A DNA stretch of 64,000 nt, from contig JBMNGW010000012.1 of the NCBI GenBank assembly GCA_050950025.1, forward strand, positions 7,592 to 71,591. The letters are read 5' to 3'. The stretch's first letter is position 1. The number at the start of each line of letters is the position of its first letter. Source of the stretch: JBMNGW01 sp050950025 (GTDB lineage: Bacteria; Spirochaetota; Spirochaetia; Sphaerochaetales; Sphaerochaetaceae). Positions 60,432 to 64,000 of the stretch are shown one piece after another. The notes beneath the pieces are model-generated. The model was not told where the DNA came from and did no database searches. It saw only the letters and a list, made by a program, of their open reading frames with translations. Made by a program: the position numbers and the translations under genes.

Positions 60432-61685
60432 ATGAACCAAGCTCTGCACGTACTATATGAAAGGGGTTTTGTAGCCCAATGCACTAACGTAGAAGGCCTC
60501 AGTGAGTTGATGGACAAAGAGGCCACAACGTTTTATGTCGGCGTCGATCCCACCGGTAAATCGATTCATATCGGTCATATGGTCCCGTTTTTTGCCATGC
60601 ACCATTTGCAAAAAGGGGGGCATAACCCCGATTGCTTTGGTAGGGGGAGGGACCAGTTTAATTGGCGATCCCTCAGGCAAGACTGAAATGCGCAAAATGC
60701 TCAGTGTCAAGCAGATTGAAGAAAACAGTGCTTCATTGAAAAATCAGCTGGGTACCGTTCTCGATTTTTCAGCAAATCCGCCTGCCGGGTATGGTAAGGC
60801 CATAATGCTTAACAACTACGATTGGCTGGGAAAACTCAACTATATTGAGTTCCTTAGAGACATCGGTCGCCATTTTTCAGTTAACAGGATGCTCACCTTT
60901 GAAAGCTACAAACAACGCTTGGAAAAGGGGCTTTCGTTTATTGAGTTTAACTACCAACTGCTGCAGTCGTTTGATTTTTTAACGCTTTATCGCCAGCAAG
61001 GCTGTCGGCTGCAAATGGGCGGAGATGATCAGTGGGGTAATATTGTCGCCGGTATCGATTTAATCAGAAAGGTTGAAGCAGCCGAATGTTTTGGTCTGAC
61101 GTTTAACCTCATTACCCGCTCTGATGGCCATAAGATGGGTAAAAGTGAAAAAGGAGCTGTGTTTCTTGATCCTTCGATGTTCAGTCCGTATGACTTTTAC
61201 CAATACTGGCGCAAATGTCAACGATGATGATGTGATCCGTTTTATGAAACTCTTTACGTTCCTCTCTTTAGAAGAGATTGCCGAATATGAGGCGCCTAAA
61301 GAAATATCAATGAGGCAAAAGAGCGGCTTGCTTTTGAACAGACGCGTATTATTCACGGCGAGCAAGAGGCCCAAAAAGCCCGCGATGCTGCTTTAGTACT
61401 GTTTGTGGAAGAGTAACAGAAGAGGCAAAAGAGGGTCTACCTACTATCACAATTGACAAACAGGCGTTAGAATCAGGGATAGTAGCCTATGAATTATTTG
61501 CCATGACCGATTTATGTAAAACCAATTCAGAGGCCAGAAGACTTATTCAGCAGGGTGGGGCGATGATTCAAGAGCGGAAGGTTGAAGATGTTAATCAACT
61601 TATCGATCTTTCGTGGAGTGCCCAAGGTGAGATGATTCTCAAAGCGGGCAAGAAGCGGTATTTTAGAATCGTCGTCTCCTCTTGA
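60432..61685 (+). CDS. tyrS: Tyrosyl-tRNA synthetase (four indels)
   Basis: A class I synthetase of about 418 residues after repair. VGVDPTGKSIHIGHMVPF holds the HIGH motif, and SDGHKMGKSEKGA the KMSKS motif; QMGGDDQWGNI is also diagnostic. The C-terminal S4-like RNA-binding domain follows from MTDLCKTNSEARRLIQQGG. The frame changes at the C4 run 60626-60629, at AAA 61213-61215, at about 61302-61309 and near 61404. With these repaired, every segment matches TyrRS. The start has AGGGG upstream; a second ATG 3 nt earlier exists. Confidence 0.88.
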
Positions 61686-61725
61686 TACAAGGCTCTTCGG
61701 AGGCCTATTCCGATTGAGGTGGTTT

Positions 61726-62698
61726 ATGAAACGGATTGTGTTGCCTATCGCCTTAGTAGTGGTGCTCTTAAGCACTCCTTTATTTGGTAGAGCTGCTGTG
61801 GAGGCACAGCAACTGACTATCCGCATGGCTGCCATGCAAGGCCCCAGTGGCTTTGGCACGGTGGGATTACAAAGAGATGGGGGAGCCATAGGTCAAAATA
61901 CGGTTGTTGAGCTCTCTGTTTATCCCTCTCCCAATGAGGTGATTGCCCGTTTGGTTAACGGTGAGCTTGATGCTGCGGCATTGCCAACGAATGTGGCTGC
62001 TAATCTGTGGGCAAAAGGGGTCGGTATTAAAACTGCCGCCGTCATTGGAGAAGGGATGCTCATGTTCCTCAGTACCGATGATACCATCACTGAATTATCT
62101 GATCTGCAAGGAAGGCGGATTTATGTCCCCGGTGCAGCAGCACTCCCGATCAGATGGCCAATATTTTACTGATGGCATTAGGCTTTGATGCCGAAACCGA
62201 TATTATCTACGATTATAGTGTTGCAGCTCCGGCCCAATTAGCCCAGATGCTTATTGCCAACCGCGTTGATTTAGCCATTTTGCCCGAGCCGTTTGTTACG
62301 ATGGTAAAAGCTGCCAATCCGCGTGTTTTTCCCTTAATAGATGTTCAGCAACTCTGGCGCGCTTTGACCGGAACGGGGAACTACCCGATGACTGTTTTTG
62401 TCGTCTCTGATGCTTTTGTGGCTGCCCATAAAGAGAAGGTACCGCTTTTAATGGAGGCTTTGAGCAATTCCATTAATTGGGTCAATGCCAATCCCTCTGA
62501 AGCGGGAGCGATGATCGAAGAGGCTGGAATCATGAATGCTCAAATGGCAACTCCGGCCATAAGCAAAGCAACTTAGTTTTCAGAAGTGCCAAAGAGGCGT
62601 ATGAAGCGATGGATATCTACCTGAAGGTCCTCTACGGTTTCGATTATTCTTCGATAGGGGGAGAGGTGCCTGATGCCTCGTTCTACCTTTCGTACTAA
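61726..62698 (+). CDS. NitT/TauT-family ABC substrate-binding protein (two frameshifts)
   Basis: About 325 residues after repair. A signal peptide (MKRIVLPIALVVVLLSTPLF) is followed by a mature domain with VYPSPNEVIARLVNGELDAA, typical of NMT1/SsuA-type binding proteins. AILPEPFVTMVKAANP is another family block. Frames join if a base is restored near 62138-62141 (GAAATPDQMANILL) and near 62564-62571, after which NLVFRSAKEAYEAMDIYLK runs to the stop at 62698. The ligand is unknown; relatives bind sulfonates, nitrate or pyrimidine precursors. It overlaps the permease by 26 nt. Confidence 0.8.
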
Positions 62699-63449
62699 GA
62701 TTGTCACCGTAATAACAATTTGCCTGCTACTGGGGCTATGGCATCTGGGCTCTATGCTTTGGATGCCGCTGTTATTTTGCCGACACCGCACTCAACGCTT
62801 GTTAGTGTCTGGAAACTGCTTCAATACAAACCGCTTTCATTGCATCTGTTGACCACGATTGGGCGGGCATTACAGAGTTTTCTGATTATCATCATTTTAG
62901 GCGGTATTTTGGGTGTTGCCGCCGGGTACAATAAACTAGTAGCCGCAGCTTTGCAACCGGTGGTGGTATTGTTTAAAGCCACGCCGGTGATGTCCATTAT
63001 TCTGCTGGCTTTTATTTGGTTTACCAGCGGTACCGTTCCTATTTTTTCAGCCTTTTTAATGGGCTTTCCTGTTATGTTTGTCCAAGTTGAGCAAGGTGTT
63101 CATCAAATAAGCAGCCAGTTGCTTGAAATGGCCACTATGTACCGCTTTTCGCAAAAAGAGCGCTTAGTCCATTTAGTTATCCCCTCATTAGCCCCCTCTT
63201 TCATAACAGGGGCCAAAAGCCTCTTTGTCGATGGTGTGGAAAGTTGTCATAGCTGCTGAGGTGCTTACTGTTCCCCGGTATGGAGTAGGTTCACGCCTTC
63301 ATTTGGCACAAATTAATTTGGAAACAGCCGAAGTTTTGGCTTGGACGTTGATTGCCATTCTTTTGACTGCTGCCGGAGATCTTATTTTTTTAGCACTTTT
63401 GCGACTGCCGCAACGGATACGGCAGCTGAAAATAAAAGAGGCAGTATGA
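62673..63449 (+). CDS. NitT/TauT-family ABC permease (two frameshifts)
   Basis: About 259 residues after repair with six membrane segments. The start frame reads MPRSTFRTKIVTVITICLLL, then GLWHLGSML. The second frame continues DAAVILPTPHSTLVSVWKLL with the family pattern (LPTPxxV), ending SLAPSFITGAKSL. A third frame gives WKVVIAAEVLTVPRYGVGS, the EAA-type loop that contacts the ATPase. Breaks lie near 62758-62760 (a T is missing) and 63222-63230. The stop overlaps the ATPase start (ATGA). Confidence 0.82.
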
Positions 63450-64000
63450 GAATAGAGAAGCTAAGTAAGCAGTATCAAAATGGCTCCAAGCCGCTGGTAG
63501 TTTTAATGACTTCTCCCTCAGCTGCCAAGAGGGGAGTATCACCGCATTGCTTGGCCCTTCAGGATGCGGTAAGACCACACTGCTACGACTTATTGGCGAT
63601 TTAGAGAAAGCCGATGGGGGAAGTATCAACAAAGAGCTCTCTGAAGAAGGACCGGTGAGTTATCTTTTTCAAGAACCGCGTCTTTTGCCCTGGCATTCAG
63701 TTCTTACCAATGTTGAGCTGGTGCTCAGACCTTTTATGGAGAATAAAAGTGAGCGAGTTCAAAAGGCAATGGAGTTTATCGAGATAGTCGAACTAAGCGA
63801 TTATTATCGCTTTAAGCCCCAACAGTTATCGGGGGGAATGCGCCAAAGGGCTGCCATAGCCCGCGCCTTTGCTTTTCCGGGGCGTATTATGCTCCTCGAT
63901 GAGCCGTTTCAAAGTCTTGATGCTTTGCTGCGCCAATCATTGGTGGCAGCCTTTGTGAAGCTGTGGTCGCTGGACAAACGGACAACCGTTTACATTACTC
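63446..64000 (+). CDS. NitT/TauT-family ABC ATP-binding protein, partial (one frameshift, runs off window)
   Basis: The start frame reads MRIEKLSKQYQNGSKPLVVL and breaks at about 63505, where one A is missing (NDFSLSC expected). The next frame is open to the window edge: Walker A LLGPSGCGKTTLL, Q-loop FQEPRLLPW, signature LSGGMRQRAAIARAFAF, Walker B IMLLDEPFQSLDA. It powers the permease and binding protein just upstream. The C-terminus is outside the window. Confidence 0.85.

Noticed and set aside
60432..61685. Programmed frameshifting in tyrS
   Set aside because: Four shifts at different sequence contexts, and similar breaks in every neighbouring gene, do not look like a designed recoding signal. 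Sequence error is simpler.

Overview
The window reads as a bacterial chromosome segment of moderate GC with dense coding on both strands. I see no tRNA, rRNA, CRISPR array, insertion sequence or prophage. The likeliest source is a fermentative spirochaete, possibly Sphaerochaeta-like. This rests on gene content and on the order rplU-rpmA-obg-nadD-yqeK-lipoprotein-rsfS, together with a secreted binding protein whose leader is followed by an AGGAKEKS-like start. It is an inference, with no 16S evidence.

Layout. 0-5 kb: partial MFS gene, a small unknown gene, rpmB (L28), then thrA-like and thrC. 5-8 kb: copper module copA(-copZ)-csoR with its own promoter and a CsoR-like operator. 8-16 kb (minus): galK, a RecQ-type helicase and the pyruvate dehydrogenase genes aceE-aceF-lpdA. 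16-21 kb: acyltransferases, a GPH sugar symporter, an aldo/keto reductase and an AEC permease. 21.6-24.8 kb: outer-membrane-like protein, dpaL, a SIS protein and a VOC protein. 25-30 kb: HD hydrolase, MFS, gph, phosphohexomutase and a membrane protein. 30-41 kb: REC-PAS-PAS-GGDEF-EAL protein, comEC, rsmA, MATE, pta, tyrA, mtaB, AraC and cysE. 41-47 kb: argS and the L21/L27/Obg operon. 47-50 kb: a TrpXYZ-type ABC operon and a very acidic protein. 50-57 kb: pdxA, a natAB deletion scar, a lipoprotein, cobO, a CpsB-like PHP phosphatase, a degenerate RloA/RloB pair, a 7TM-LuxR protein and a hydrolase. 57.5-64 kb: gltX, glyS, tyrS and a NitT/TauT-type ABC transporter that runs off the window.

Points that stand out. 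(1) The RloA/RloB-like pair at 53974-55850 keeps the whole family architecture but has lost the key motif residues of both partners. (2) copA carries a complete copZ at its 3' end with its own ribosome binding site, and an A8 tract whose length decides fusion or separation. (3) The ThrA-like protein keeps ACT and homoserine dehydrogenase parts but has a kinase domain without its catalytic motifs. (4) Six genes have a good sigma-70 promoter whose -10 box ends 5-7 nt before the ATG, which predicts leaderless mRNAs. (5) Single-base indels break many genes. About fifteen lie in the last 7.4 kb, three of them in glyS and four in tyrS, against about six in the first 56 kb. Because essential tRNA synthetases are hit and most breaks lie in short homopolymers, assembly or consensus error is the most economical explanation. 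I therefore annotate these as single genes with frameshifts.

No gene-free stretch exceeds 300 bases; the longest is 29861-30075, which holds a strong hairpin. Promoters and operators were found by eye only.
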